64,000 nt of DNA. Source: Scytalidium lignicola (taxonomy: Eukaryota > Ascomycota > Leotiomycetes). The translations under genes were made by a program, and so were the position numbers. The notes beneath the pieces were generated by a model that saw nothing but the letters and a program-made list of their open reading frames with translations, was not told the DNA's origin and did no database searches. The first letter of the stretch is position 1. Each line of letters opens with the position of its first letter. Shown piece by piece: positions 1 to 12,261 of the stretch. The stretch spans positions 1 through 64,000 of the forward strand of contig NCSJ02000193.1 in NCBI GenBank assembly GCA_002812745.2, written 5' to 3'.

Positions 1-126
1 TGTTGGCCTATTGCAGAGTTTACAGAGTCTACAGAGTTTACAAACCGTATACAACACATACAATATACAATCACACAATTGGGTGGTAATTGGGAGCATT
101 ACAGACCGTATATCACGTGCAATAAG

Positions 127-143
127 GGGGTGCGTAGCACCCC
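127..143. repeat. GC-rich perfect hairpin
   Basis: A 7-bp perfect inverted repeat (ggggtgc / gcacccc) with a 3-base loop sits in AT-rich DNA. It is followed at 144-175 by GC-rich short-word sequence (agcggagcgag, agcaagcgcagc). Such blocks often mark the ends of fungal transposable elements, but no partner copy is seen in this window. Confidence 0.45.
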
Positions 144-382
144 ACCTACGAGCGGAGCGAGTAGCAAGCGCAGCTTGTATTCAGAATAACTACAGGTACA
201 TTAGTTGAAGATAAGATGACATAGATGCTTAGAGAGTATGAATTTCCATCTGAAGGTTACGTTGGCAATATTAGATCTCATATAAGCAAGCTGGACTCTA
301 TAGATATTGACCAGGCACTTAACTCTCACATACAATCAGTGTGTGTAAAAAGAGCTCAAAAACTGGATTTAACTTAAATTTA

Positions 383-469
383 ATGGAGTTGAGTTGAGTT
401 TGAGTTGTAAATATTTCGTTGAGTTTGAATTGAGTTTGTGTTGAAACTCAACTCAACTCAAACAACTCC
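383..469. repeat. Inverted GAGTT / AACTC repeat array
   Basis: Tandem gagtt units at about 385-407 and again at 418-436 face tandem aactc units at 445-468, so the segment could fold into an imperfect hairpin. Similar aactc units recur at about 625-700. The array is low complexity and not coding. Confidence 0.55.
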
Positions 470-1214
470 ACGTATAATTTCATACAATTTTATATAGGTG
501 GCAAAATAAGTGTCAAAATAAATGACGGAAAATGATTAGTAAGCTCATTAGCTCAACTAGTAAAATCAACTATATTATTGGCTGATCTATATTACTAATA
601 TAATACTAAGTCTAAATAGTAATAGTTTGAGTCAACTCAATTTAACTTACGGAGCAAGTTGGATTGTGAGTATATCTTAAAACTCAGCTCAACTCAACTC
701 ATTATACACACTGCATACAATAACAATCTAAGAACAAGTCTATCGAATATCTAATTTNAAAAAAAGGTTACTAATATTTTATAAACATAACTAATAAAAT
801 ATTGATGAGAGAAAAATAAAATAAAAGCACATAATGTATGGCCTCCCTCGATTTAGAGCATCATAGGATAATTACAATTTTTGAAACGGATAGGGTTGGC
901 ATAATGGATAGCATAATTTATTCTAGTGAAAACTGCAAGAGTTGTGGGGGCTGGCAAGTAATAATCCTTATCTAAAAGCTGAGAATCAACCAAACTCAGA
1001 GGAATATACAAAGTCTCCAGCTCGACTTGTTATGGAGCTCAAGTAGATAACCTTTTGAAATATCATCTGAATGAGTAATATCGTATTGAATAAGTTAATG
1101 AGATCAACGCTCGTTAACGTAATATACTTGTATCATGACTTTCTAAATCATCAAACGCCGCTCATTCTCCCTTCAAAGTCTTTGTATCTTTACTCTTGTT
1201 CCTTATTCTTTCTC

Positions 1215-3495
1215 TTAAAATAACATGTGAAATAATCTTCTCCAAGCAGGAAGTGCGGCAATTTCAGCCTTTGTAGCATGAATCTTCTCCCAATCAACCA
1301 CTCTTCGCCCAGTGTCAATATCTATTTGAGAAACTCTCAGCCAGCCGGTTCGCTTCCAGAAATAGCCACAAACCCAGAAGAACATCACGACTGGAAGTGC
1401 CAGGTATGCCTTGAAGAAGTCCTCTACGGTTCCAACCTTGCCGTGATTCCCGAGTGGAAAGAGAGCAGTATAGAACTAAAAAAGGGGCCAATTAGTACTA
1501 GCTAAGCTGGCAAAGGAAAGTTCACTCACCTGGGCAATGAGAACGAGGAATATGAGAATCAAGCCAAGCCAGCTTCCCCACACCCCAAACACTGCCTTGA
1601 ACGGAATCTCACCAACTGAGTGACCCTGATATTTCCAAGCCGCACGGAATCGAATATGGGCAAGACAAATAGAGCCCCATGTAAACAACGCTGCTAAACC
1701 CGAGAGAGCAAGTAACCAGTCAAAGACAACAGGACCACTAGCACTGAGTTTGATATATCCAAGACATCCAAATTCAAGAATGAATATAGTAGCAGGTAGA
1801 GGTCTACCGGCCTTGTCAATGTAGGTGAAAAGCTTAGGAGCGTAGCCTTGTTCGGCTAAAGCACAAAGAGTTCGAGAACCACCATAGACCCCCGAGTTTC
1901 CGATTGAAATAACGCTAATGCAGATGACGAAGTTCATGAAGTGGTCGTATCCCTTAAGACCAGCGTCCTTTGCCGCGATGACAAATGGTGAGGTGGCAAC
2001 ATCTATGAGAGGATTACCAGCACCTAAAAGACGCTCATCGGTGGATGAGACGAGCAGGCCAACGAACATTAGACCAAGAATATAGAAGCTAAATACAGCA
2101 AATTAGTTGATCTTCTGAGAAATACAGCTCCGGAAAGAAGCTGTGATGGCTGCAGGCATTGTAGGGGTTACTCACAGCGTAATACGCCAGAAGACTTGTT
2201 TAATAGCGCCAGGTAGCGACTTTGCCGGATTTTCGGACTCCGCAGCAGCGAGACCAACAAGTTCTGTTCCACTGAAAGCAAATGCAGCAGTCACAAAGAC
2301 TGAACAAATGCCCTTAAAGCCGTTCTGGAACGCACCAGGATCATACCAGAGTCGAGCACCCCAATATTCGTCGTATTTGCCACCTGATGGACCACCACCG
2401 CATACTAGTTAAATAGGATTTGTTAGTTATTTACTATTAAAATAAGATGTGAAGCGGATCTTAAAAACCTTACCCAATATCAGGGCAATAATCATAAAGC
2501 TAACAATGGCACCCAACTTAAGCACGCTAGACCAGAACTCTTCTTCAGCATAACCTATAACGCCAAAAGCTGACCAAGAGTAAACGAAATGAAACGGGAG
2601 AGATCTCTTCGGAAAAATGGGTCCTCTGTGTATAAAAACTCGTAGTCGCATGCTTCCGAAAGTTCAACGTCTGGTGGCATACCCAGATTCACACAGTGAG
2701 AATTGATGAGTCCGGAAACAACAAGCTCAAGTGGAAGCACAATGGCCCATTGGAAAACATAGTTCCAGCCCATAGCAAAGCCCCAAGATGGATCGATGAA
2801 GCGGGTACTGTAGGTATAGAAACCACCAGACACAGGATACATGACTGCTAATTCGCCTAGAGCATAAACTATAAATCATGACGTCAGTGTAACTATTCTC
2901 CACAGGTCTTATATAATATGTCGAAGCCCATATATCTGTGGTTTTAGGTCACAGTATGTACTATGAACGAAGTCCGAATTCACATACCGACATTAAACAT
3001 CATTACCCCGATGATAGCGAAATCAATCAGAAGTGTTGCAGGGCCCTAAACGCGAAATGTATTGTTAGCTAGGTTGGGTTCCTATCAATCACACATTTAA
3101 GAAGACAGAGGAGATGTCCCCAGGAAAATCCAAATTAAAAAGGGAAAATCAATACGAAGGCATTCATCTAAGAGAATGAGAATACATACACCCCTATTCA
3201 ATGCACTGCCACTACCAACGAAGAATCCAGCACCAATAGACCCTCCAATGGCAATCATATGCAGATGACGCGGCTTCAGCGTAGTATTAAGCAGATGTTC
3301 AGCACCGGTGTTCTTTTTGCGCTTGAAAGATTCAGCCGTGCAGCCATAACGCGTCTCAAATGAGAGTTCCTCATTGTCAGTATCGGTGGGGATAACAATG
3401 CCTTCAGTACGGGATTGTGTGTAGGTTGGGAGGCTGCTCTCATCGCTGGCGGTCGAGATAACCTTCTCGTTTGAGGGATCGGGTTTGTGCTCCAT
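1215..3495 (-). CDS. Amino-acid permease (YAT/AAT family, Gap1-like)
   Basis: This is a plasma-membrane amino-acid/proton symporter of the APC superfamily. My model has seven exons read downward: 3495-3190, 3045-2988, 2868-2683, 2623-2474, 2404-2176, 2088-1530 and 1475-1215. The phases all close, giving 582 aa. Family signatures are visible: a soluble N-terminus, then [20 protein letters not shown] (TM1), [58 protein letters not shown] and [13 protein letters not shown] segments. About ten to twelve membrane spans are expected, and the length is usual for the family. The weakest junction is the intron at 2624-2682, whose acceptor is poor (ends ..acagag). It was chosen because it alone joins the two frames and restores normal spacing between TM5 and TM6. 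Substrate range cannot be read from sequence. Confidence 0.88.
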
Positions 3496-6400
3496 TGTAT
3501 TCTTTTTGTTGGAATACTGAACGGAGAGGGAAAATAAGATAGAGAAGAAACTGAGAAGAATTGGTATTAGTCCTCCCTATCCGGGTTGCTGAACTGGTCT
3601 GGTCTGGTCTGGTACCCGCGAAAGGGGGAAACCATTAGGATCCCTATATCTTATAGAATATCTAGCCTCCCTCGCCTCCACATACTCTAAGTTATCGTTA
3701 CCTTCATGCCCTGGTCGGGTTTATCATTTGGCATCAAAGGTGGAAATGATCCCGGGAATCTCATCGTCATGGACAAGGAAAGAGATCCCAAGGTTCTTGC
3801 CTCCTTCTAGAAAGGAGCTAGAACAAGTCGTTGGCATGCATGTTGCAAAGGAACCGCACCATGCTAAGAGGATAAGAGTCTTGTTCTACCACTCATCTTG
3901 CTTGCTCCTGGGCTGGACATACTGTATTGGTAGTGATAACCGTCGCCTGGACCGGTGGTGTTAGGAGACGAGAAAAAATGTTCCGGTTGGGAGAAGGAAG
4001 TGGTTGGCTAATGGACTTGGCAAACGTAATTATTTCTAGAGGATCTCCACCAGCCGCAAAGAAGTCCAAGAGACTGTGGGTCTTCCTCAGAGAAGACTGA
4101 GAATGATTTACCTAATAATTGACTTTTAAACCCCGCATTTGAGTTGGGCTAACTCTCTTTTAAGTGGAAGGCGAGGATCGCAATTTAGATCACAGTATAT
4201 ATTACTGTCAAAATGTTTGTTAATATGTCGTCTAACTAAGGCTTAAGTTGACGTTGTGCAAACTGAGACGATATGGCTTGTGGCAGTGGCAAAGGGTACC
4301 CGTTTGAGAAAGAGGCCAAACTGGCCAACCAGCGCTCGTCCCATGGAATGCGCAGTTAAAGCTCTTGGCCAGTCTTGGGTCTCTGTCAGTGGCTGTTGTG
4401 GTAATGTTGAAGGATAACTCATGTATGGCCAACTGCGGAATTGCCCCCGAATACGGAGTACAAACAGGGAAATTATGTCCACAAACGTAATTGCCACCAC
4501 CACCTATTCCAATGTTGAAAATATCTATTGCATGAGAAAATATGAACTTGATTATTGGCAGACAGAAGGTACAGCTCATATTTCTGCAACATAGAATCTT
4601 AGCGCGACTGGGATGCTCACAATCTAAGGGGGTTTGTTCATCGTCTTGGCTACTAATCGTCATAGCGTTGAACTGGTACAAAAATGCAACAACATCATAC
4701 TAATCAATCGTAATAATTGCCATTATCCTCTAATGTCGTGACTGACACGACCGGTAGATGTAAAGTACTGTGCGCAATCCTCACTATCCTCTATCTGTGG
4801 AGAGTTAAACATCCTGGTACTTGGGCTGACCCATACTTCATGAACCAGCGGTGCCTCGGCTACTCTAGGTCAGGATATTGCAGATTCCGAAGATTGTGGC
4901 TGATCAAATATGTCAACTCCGTTGTGCAATTCCGATGCAAGGCCGTTGCTAGTCTAAAATCTGCCCAGAGTCTTTACATAAGACCCGACAGATAAATTAT
5001 CTTCTCGTATCTTTCCATGATAGTTCAGATCTTATTACTCATTCACTTCCATCGTCCCCAAGATGTTCATTCTTAGAACATGTTGATAGGAGAAAAGACG
5101 ACTCAAGATTATTATATGGTTGTAGATTCAAAGAGCAATTGCCGCAGGCAATAGCCGTACAATTGGCGGTTGTACGGTCCCACCGTTCAGTGGAACCCAT
5201 ATGTAGGACAGTGGAGGTGGCAAACCAAATGGATATTTTAATAGAACAGAATAAAAGAAGTATGACTACTATTAATGGACTAACTGGACAACCAATGAAT
5301 CTCTACTTAACCTTCCTTAGATTTAAGATTCACCCTGACTAGTCTATAATTTATATGTGATAAGCTACAGGGCGTCATAAAAATGGTTTTAATATGATAT
5401 GCTAGCGACCGAGCACATCAGAAGCGGAAGCGTACCAGCTCTTTTTCAGATTCGATTACCAGATGATGGAACCATATTTCTTCAGCCGGCCATATATAGT
5501 CACTACATCTCATACCCTTGAACAGGGACATAAGAGTTGATTAAGATAGACTTCTAAATCCTTTATATAAATAGACGTGAGTTGGTAATATAGAGAGTAT
5601 TTCCATAAGATGAATAAGAAATCAAAGGTGCAAGAAACCGCCAATGAAAAAAAGCANNNCNNGCACCCAACAACCACCGCTATAACCTTCTCCTTCTCGG
5701 CCTCCTCCTCCTCCACTTCCTCCCTGCTGCTTCTTCCCCCATTGTCTTGTCATCAAGTGCTGGTGGGCCCCAAAGGTTCCAGCCCACGACCATCAGCGAC
5801 AAGGCCCCATGCCAAGTTGCAGCGCCGTCGTCAATTTGCTTTTTACGGTGTGTGCGTCCTACAGTGACGGTAGCTACCGTGCTGTACCGTACCCGCACTC
5901 TACCGTACTCTTACGACTCTACTGTATCTAGCTTGTTGGCCTGGCTGTCCGGCTGGAGAAGGCCCCTCGTCAGCACGTTGTTCGTCCTTCATCGTTCGTC
6001 CGTGAATTTGGTGGCGCCGTGAATGTACTTGGTACATGGCCCTTTTTTGCCTCCCTTCCCTCCCCTCCCCCCTTCTCTAAGATGGCCCCTCCGCTACCCA
6101 CCTCCACTAACCTCCAAGCAACCCATCCCTGGTAATTCTGGCTGCCAGCTTGCCGTAGAGCGTCGTGAAAGACGCAGTAATGGAGCCCTATCGTCCGAGC
6201 TTGGTATCAAGATTCGAATGCCTTGACTGGCCCGATTCAGTCCAGTCACGGTCCCGCTGGCACATTCTAGCCCTTCCAGCCCTTCCCTGATGCATCTCTT
6301 CACTCGAACAACAAGGTCTTTCGGACAACAATTGCTGCAGCTTCTCGCAGCAAACCTCTCTGCGGCCAAGTCAAATCAAGAGGCGTTGTAGAGGCGCCTA

Positions 6401-7798
6401 TTCACGTTGGCCTAAATCGTACTGGTGCTCGTTCTCTCCCTCAGACTTGTCACGGGTCTGCTTGGGGTTGACCTTTCATCCATCCTCTCCGAGAAGGGTC
6501 CAATAAAAAGTATAGTTGCTCTGCTGCCCCCTTTCTCATTTCCTTTTCTCTCTCTGCAGCAGACGCTACTCTTCTTTCCCTCCTAGGGCTGTCTGCCATC
6601 CTGTCTCTGAACTGGTTATCCATCTCAAACCGAACGTTACATCCCCTAACTATTCCAGGCACAGAGTCCTTTTCGTCACTTCGTGGCTTCGGAATCTGCA
6701 GCCCAGGGCTACGACCTGACATCAGACGCTTCATCCTTTTTTGCACAAAACTTTAAACTTCACCAATACGTCGGTTCCCGGACGTTGATCGTCTGATCGA
6801 AAACCCAGCACGCAAGGAAAAGGCCGAAGGGGGGGGTGGCCTCCGAACTCGCGTCTCCTTGCACTTGCCTTTTTGTCCTGATAAACCCTATCTCTCTTCT
6901 ATTCTGGCCCCAAACCTACGGCAGTCAACTCGCTACCCGCTGCCCTCGCACTTACATGCACCCTACCAAGACATCCGTTGGTTCGTTCAAGGCACACCTC
7001 GAGCGCTAAAAGGCCAATCAGATCTTAAAGCTACTTCTTGCACCCTCCATACTTCTCTGGAAGCCCTACTGTCTACTCTGTGATTCCCACAACTATCAAG
7101 CAACTTGAAGCACACGGTTGTGCCGTAATCGCCGAAGACATTTCAGTATCGAAAAGCCNAAAAAAAGATCTGGTCTCGACGTTTGCACCCTTTGCTCCCT
7201 CACTCTAACCCGTCCTTCAACTGGTTCTTGTTTCGACAACTTCACCTTTTTTGACGACATCTCCTCCACATTATCTTAGGACCGTTGCTGCCGTCCTTCG
7301 GAACCACTACCGAGAAGGAGCCATCAGCAGACGGACAGCAAAAGGCACAAATTCTCCTTCTCCATAGAAAGGACCGAGTCTCGGCGCCCTTCCCGTATGG
7401 ATGCGAGTCACTAGCTTAGAGTACCAGAATTTGGCCTCAATTTACGCCATAACCGCGTCAGGGTGGTCTAGCCGCAACCCTTGTGGGTAATCTTTTGAAG
7501 CTTAACGGCCTCGAACTAGCTTTCGAACCATCTCTGAGCAATCTGGTGATACTCTAGGCAGCCGAAAAGGTCATGCACTCTTCCTAGACGCGCCGAGGAG
7601 ACCAGACCATAATCCCTCATGCAAATAATCTGTCAAACCCGTGGCGAGCCCTCCTCTGGTTGCTCTACTCTCCTTGTCAACCACAGGCCTTGCCTTTTGG
7701 AATCCGCTGCTGCCACTCTACCATCAAAGTTTAGCCCTTCGAATCACGAAAGATATCCAAAGGAACCACAATTTCCCAAACTGGAAACCACAAACTCC
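3496..7798. other. Long gene-poor interval with the vosA leader/promoter
   Basis: There is no convincing gene over 4.3 kb. Open frames here are short, lack recognisable motifs, and several begin only at non-ATG codons. From about 5.7 kb onward the plus strand is pyrimidine-rich (ctcctcctcc, tccctcccct), which is typical of fungal promoters and long 5' leaders. It contains several upstream ATGs, for example at 6859 and 7619. An N cluster lies at 5657-5662 and an N at 7159. I infer that the right half is the transcribed leader of vosA. Confidence 0.5.
3594..3613. repeat. Short tandem repeat (ctggt)n
   Basis: About four copies of the five-base unit ctggt lie about 100 bp upstream of the permease start codon, inside its likely promoter. 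Confidence 0.6.
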
Positions 7799-9592
7799 AT
7801 GAACACTGTGCAGTCGTCCTCTCATGAGTTCGCGGACGCGGCGACGGCCCAGATTCCAGGTTTGCAGAGGTGCGTATTACTCCCCAGAGGCCGCGGCGCA
7901 AAAGGAGAAGATCTTTTTTCTTTCTTTCAATGGTAACTGAATCCTTTGAGCTAACTTGGATTATGCAAAGTCATGACTGCCAACTTATTATCAGGCAAAA
8001 GCCCGAAAACGCAAGATTGGCTATTGGAAAAGAGAAAGGTTTGTTTTGACATAGCCTTTGTCTCCCCCCATTTTTTGCTTTTCAATCTCTCCTGATAGAT
8101 GTTTCTAACAAAAAGATGCCCTTTTAGATCGCAAACCCGTTGATCCACCGCCTATAATCCAGTTGAAGATCAGTCATGGATCAGATCCTAACCAGAACTA
8201 CCTGCAAAGTAAGCGATAGCGACAGCCGGATGTCTTGGGAATCTCGCTTTAATACTGACCGCATTCTTCTTTCCAGGTCCTTACTTTTTCATGACATGCA
8301 GCCTTGTTGGGCTTGCTGATGGTAGACCAACTCCAGAGGGTCTTTCAGGGGCATTAGGAGGTACAGTCGTCTCATCCTTGCACAGACTTAAGGACACAGA
8401 CAACCAGGATGGCGCATTTTTTGTATTTGGAGATCTCTCAGTTAAGCTTGAAGGCCAGTTTCGCCTTCAGTTCAGCCTCTACGAGATGCGAGGTACAACA
8501 TGCTATTATATCAAGTCGATCATATCCGAACCATTTACTGTGTACCCCGGCAAAAACTGGCCTGGAATGTCCGAATCTACATTTCTCACGAGATCATTTA
8601 GTGATCAAGGCGTCAGGCTAAGATTGCGCAAGGAACCTAGGGCATTATTACGGAAACGAGGTCCAGCCTCTGAAGATTATCAGCCACGCCACTACAGAAC
8701 TCAGGCACGGCAACAGTCAGAAACGGGAGATAAGCAGTCTTACACTGGTGGAGGCAACGAATCGGACGAAACCCCACGAACAACCCAAGTCGACCAAATG
8801 GGTAATGTAAAGTACGATCTCCAGTCTGGAGGTTACGATCCGCGTGGTGGTGGATATGGGCATCACTCGCAAGGATCTTTCAGTTCCTATGGAGATGATC
8901 AGTCTTCCAAGAGGTCGCGGACTTCTTCAGACCAGAGTCAGACGCTAGCATTCGCCCCTCATCCTTCACAGTCGCTAGATAGTCCTCAATTTCCAGCAAG
9001 ATTATACACCGATTCTCAGCAGACACCTCAATATCTTCCATTTGCTTCATCGCATCAGCAAACGTACAGTTTGAGCTACACTCAGTCTCCCGATACCCCT
9101 TCCCGAGAACAGTATGGCTACCAACATCGACCTAGCACGGTACAATCGCCTGGTCCACTATCTCCATTTGATACCGGAACCATGCGATCACCGACAGCAA
9201 CGAATTATTATACTCCTCAATCGCAAGCTCGTTTCAATCCTCAAATCCATTTTGGCAGCATCCCACAAGTGATGGGAGGAGCATCACCGAGAATGGGTTC
9301 ATCATATGATAATCTGAATTTTGGATCCACTCAACGGGATTCGCCTGGGCTGAGTAACTCTGGGCTAGGTTTATCAACAGGCTATGGAAGGATGAGTACA
9401 AACGCGGGCTATGCAGCCATGCAGGGCGCAGCCACGTACGGCAGGAGAGAGGGTTACGAGGGAATGCTACCAGCGGGACAGGATTTCACCGTCGGAACCA
9501 GAGCTGCTGCTGCGCTACCTTACTCCACGAGCTTAGACAGGCTGGATATGAATACCTCAACCGCGCCAGGACCTCTGGAAGGTACCTTTTAA
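7799..9592 (+). CDS. vosA: Velvet-domain regulator VosA
   Basis: A nuclear velvet-family transcription regulator that, in Aspergillus and relatives, pairs with VelB and controls spore maturation, trehalose and development. Exons are 7799-7869, 7971-8038, 8128-8208 and 8277-9592. Phases close to give 511 aa. The velvet domain is near the N-terminus: [101 protein letters not shown] and [10 protein letters not shown]. The early start of the domain and the long Gln/Ser/Pro/Tyr-rich tail fit VosA better than VelB or VeA. An in-frame ATG at 7619 would add 60 residues. I prefer 7799 because the shorter N-terminus is more usual. The upstream leader has short ORFs that could limit translation. Confidence 0.9.
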
Positions 9593-10107
9593 TGATATAA
9601 CAGACCTAAGCAATTCTCGACTTTTTTTTGTTTCGTGTGCAAGCTACGATTCATTGTACTGTACGTGAGTCTTGGATTTTCGAGTTGGATGTTTGTGCGC
9701 CTCTAGAAGTGTCCACAAACATACATCGAGAGTTGTAAATGGCGTACCTGTTGATTTTTGAAAGTTGGATATTGGGATATTGGAAAGCATAAAAGAATCG
9801 TCCGAAGTACGAAAGTACGATAATATTTTTCATTCGTTCGGTGTCTAGGGGGACCGGCGCAATAAGGATAACATTTGGAATCATCGACGAAATACGGCTT
9901 TGGATACGGAATGTGGGGGGGGGAACGGCGGTGCATTGGGGGAAAACATATATATCTTACTTCACGGCATTGTTATCGGGAATTTGGTATGCTTTTGGTT
10001 GTGTCTGGATTAAGGAAAACGAAGAAAATCCAGGAAAAAACGATCATTGGTACAAACTTTGTGGAGTTGAGGCGTGTTAAGGAAATTGACTGGATTGGAT
10101 TGGGTCT

Positions 10108-10134
10108 GGTTGGGTTGGGTTGGGTTGGGTTGGT
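10108..10134. repeat. (GGGTT)n tandem repeat
   Basis: About five copies of the unit gggtt lie downstream of vosA. The unit resembles but does not equal the TTAGGG telomere repeat. Confidence 0.7.
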
Positions 10135-10521
10135 AGGTATACGGTTAAAACAAACATTGGGGGCATGCATTGGCAAAAGTGGTATATATATCATTCTTGC
10201 TTTTCTTAGGATTTGCTGGATATGTCGGTTTTTCCTTTTACATATATACCCGGTTACGGCAAGCATCTTTTCTTTTTTGAGAAAGAGATGGGAGGGAAGG
10301 AAGAGAGGAAAATGGGGGNGNGGGGCGGATAAAGACTTGTTTTTGGCTTTGAATGACTTGATGGAGTCAGTTTGGAGGAAATTGGGGTAAAAAAAAGGGG
10401 TACTGGGAGTATTGGTATTGATATTGGTAATTGGTAGTAGTATTTTATGCAATCGCATTTTTTTTCCCGAGAAAAAAGAATTTAGGCAATTAACGGCAAT
10501 TGGGCGATATTTGTGTTGATG

Positions 10522-10525
<4 letters not shown>

Positions 10526-10554
<29 letters not shown>
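10526..10554. repeat. (GA)n microsatellite
   Basis: An uninterrupted run of about fourteen GA dinucleotides in noncoding sequence. Confidence 0.9.
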
Positions 10555-10557
<3 letters not shown>

Positions 10558-10944
10558 GATGGAACTGGATAGAGTAGGGTAGGATAAGGACAAGGGTTGC
10601 AATAATGAGACGGAATGCAAAACNTTTTTTCGTGTACATGTCTTATATTCTTTACTTGAAAGTTTACCTTGCCCATCGTGTCGTCTTGTCTTTTTCGCTT
10701 TAAGATGTTGTTACTGTACAGTACAAGGGCCGTATGGGGCCTTTTTTGTACGACCTTCATGGTATCTCGTGTACGGAGTAAGTTCCNTTTTTTTTTAATA
10801 GACCAGCCTGTTGTCTTGTGTTAGTGCTGCCGCTAGTTAGTCAAGAGCATCGTCGCTGGATCATCACCTTTGAAATACCATTACCACCAGTAATCAGCCA
10901 TTCTTTGATAATTCGTTGTTTCTGACAGCTCTTCCGGTCATGCA

Positions 10945-11202
10945 ATGGAGGAAATTTCTATCTACCGTCATGTTGATTTACTTTACACTGAGGAGAATGT
11001 GTCAATGTATAAGCCTGGTGGGTTTCATCCAGTCTGTTTTGGAGATACCTTTAAAGATGGTCGCTATGAAATCTACCACAAGCTTGGATTCGGTGGGTAT
11101 TCTACAGTTTGGCTTGCGAAAGACAAACAGTATGTATCCATTCATGGCAGGTATCTAAATATCCCTGTTAACGTGCTCGAGGCGCTTTTTAAATATTGGT
11201 AG
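10945..11202 (+). pseudogene. 5' fragment of an SRPK-like protein kinase
   Basis: The frame starts at ATG 10945 and encodes the N-terminal signature of SR-protein-kinase-like enzymes: YKPGGFHPVCFGDTFKDGRY, then KLGFGGYSTVWLAKDK with the glycine-rich ATP loop. A plausible donor (gtatgt) follows directly at about 11130, where this family often has an intron before the VALK-type lysine strand. No catalytic-loop (HRD/HTD), DFG or C-lobe sequence appears on the plus strand in the next kilobase, and the following gene is on the other strand. So only the first 60-odd residues of the kinase remain. It is most simply a truncated, nonfunctional copy. A very long intron is the alternative but seems unlikely, because an unrelated gene begins at 12262. 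Confidence 0.7.
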
Positions 11203-12261
11203 ATTTCCCCCCACTCGTTGAATCGTAATAGGGTTAAAATTAGAGTTTGGAAAAAAGGGATTTTAAAAAGTGCGTTTAATGATTTCGATTGTTGCTGGTT
11301 ATAAATAAGGTGGGGGAGGTTAGGACATTCAGTTGCGAAGGAACCCCGGTCTTTTTTCTCCTGACGTTCATGATGAACTTATGCACCGAGCCTATTTTAG
11401 TTCCCGCAGCCCAACGCAAAAACCCATAATGTGAAGTGTAAGTAAATGATACAAGATACAAGAAAAGTAACTTTGTAATGGCAGGGTTTAAGATATATAC
11501 CAAAATGTTCCATTTAATAATCAGCTTGGGGGAAAATAAATTGCCTAAAAAATGGTGTATTGAGTGAGTGAGTGAGTGAGTGAGTAATATCGGAGCACTC
11601 GTGGGTTAGGATTTGGGGCGGGGAGAAATAAAGTATACTATATATTAAAGTATAAGTGGGTCGAATGGGTGGGTTGCTTTATAGGAAAGGTGTTTATTTC
11701 CCATTTCGAGTCGAAAAGAGGGAAGGATAAAGGAGATAGAAAAAATTAGGGGCTTTTGTGTAAGAAAGATTAGTTTTTGGGAATCGATTTAACGTTGATG
11801 GGTGGCTTCAGATATTTGATGTGACAGCTATGCTTCTGCTCTGCTTTTCTTGCTCGACTTTCTATGTTGAATGTAGTGTAGTGGGGGAGACCTGCTTGGC
11901 GGGATTTAATTGAAGTTCGGAGGACTTTTTGGCATATGAGAGAGGTGTGGTTCGTTACGTTGTGCTGTTTTCATATCCCTAAGGGATAAAATAAAATGCC
12001 CTTCACGGGAAAGAATTGTCTGAAAGAATGATTCCAGCAGATATAGCAAATCACCTATTCGGTAACTGTTCCCAGAACAAATGATGACGCAATCAATAAG
12101 AAAAGCTTATTTTTCGAAGTCACACATGTTAAATTTCCAAAGAGTGGTCAATTATGATATAGCGGGCAGCAAATTCGGGATTTTGTGGAAAGAATCGATT
12201 GTTTTTCTCGATCCTATACATATATACAAGCTTAATAGGAGAAAAGAAAAGAGAACCAAGT
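11203..12261. other. Intergenic, no gene seen
   Basis: AT-rich noncoding sequence between the kinase fragment and the 3' end of the NDUFA1 gene. It contains a gagt tandem repeat at about 11561 and no open frame with recognisable motifs. Confidence 0.6.
11561..11585. repeat. (GAGT)n microsatellite
   Basis: About six copies of the tetranucleotide gagt in noncoding DNA. Confidence 0.85.

Larger units (their letters stand above)
1..1214. other. AT-rich intergenic stretch with degenerate repeats
   Basis: I see no gene here. The sequence is AT-rich and carries GAGTT/AACTC-type repeats in both orientations and a GC-rich hairpin near 127. There is a single N at 757 before an A-run. It looks like decayed repeat or transposon-end sequence, but no transposase reading frame is visible. 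Confidence 0.6.
9593..10944. other. Intergenic region with simple repeats and N gaps
   Basis: I see no supported gene. The region holds the vosA 3' untranslated region, a GGGTT tandem and a GA microsatellite (listed separately), and Ns at 10319, 10321, 10624 and 10787 beside homopolymers. The only long open frames are low-complexity readings through these repeats. Confidence 0.6.

Noticed and set aside
4232..4681. Minus-strand open frame of about 149 codons in the gap after the permease
   Set aside because: It begins at a non-ATG codon, has no motif and overlaps another frame of similar length; composition is not protein-like.
10104..10134. Possible interstitial telomere repeat
   Set aside because: The unit is GGGTT, not TTAGGG, and the run is short; treated as a simple repeat.
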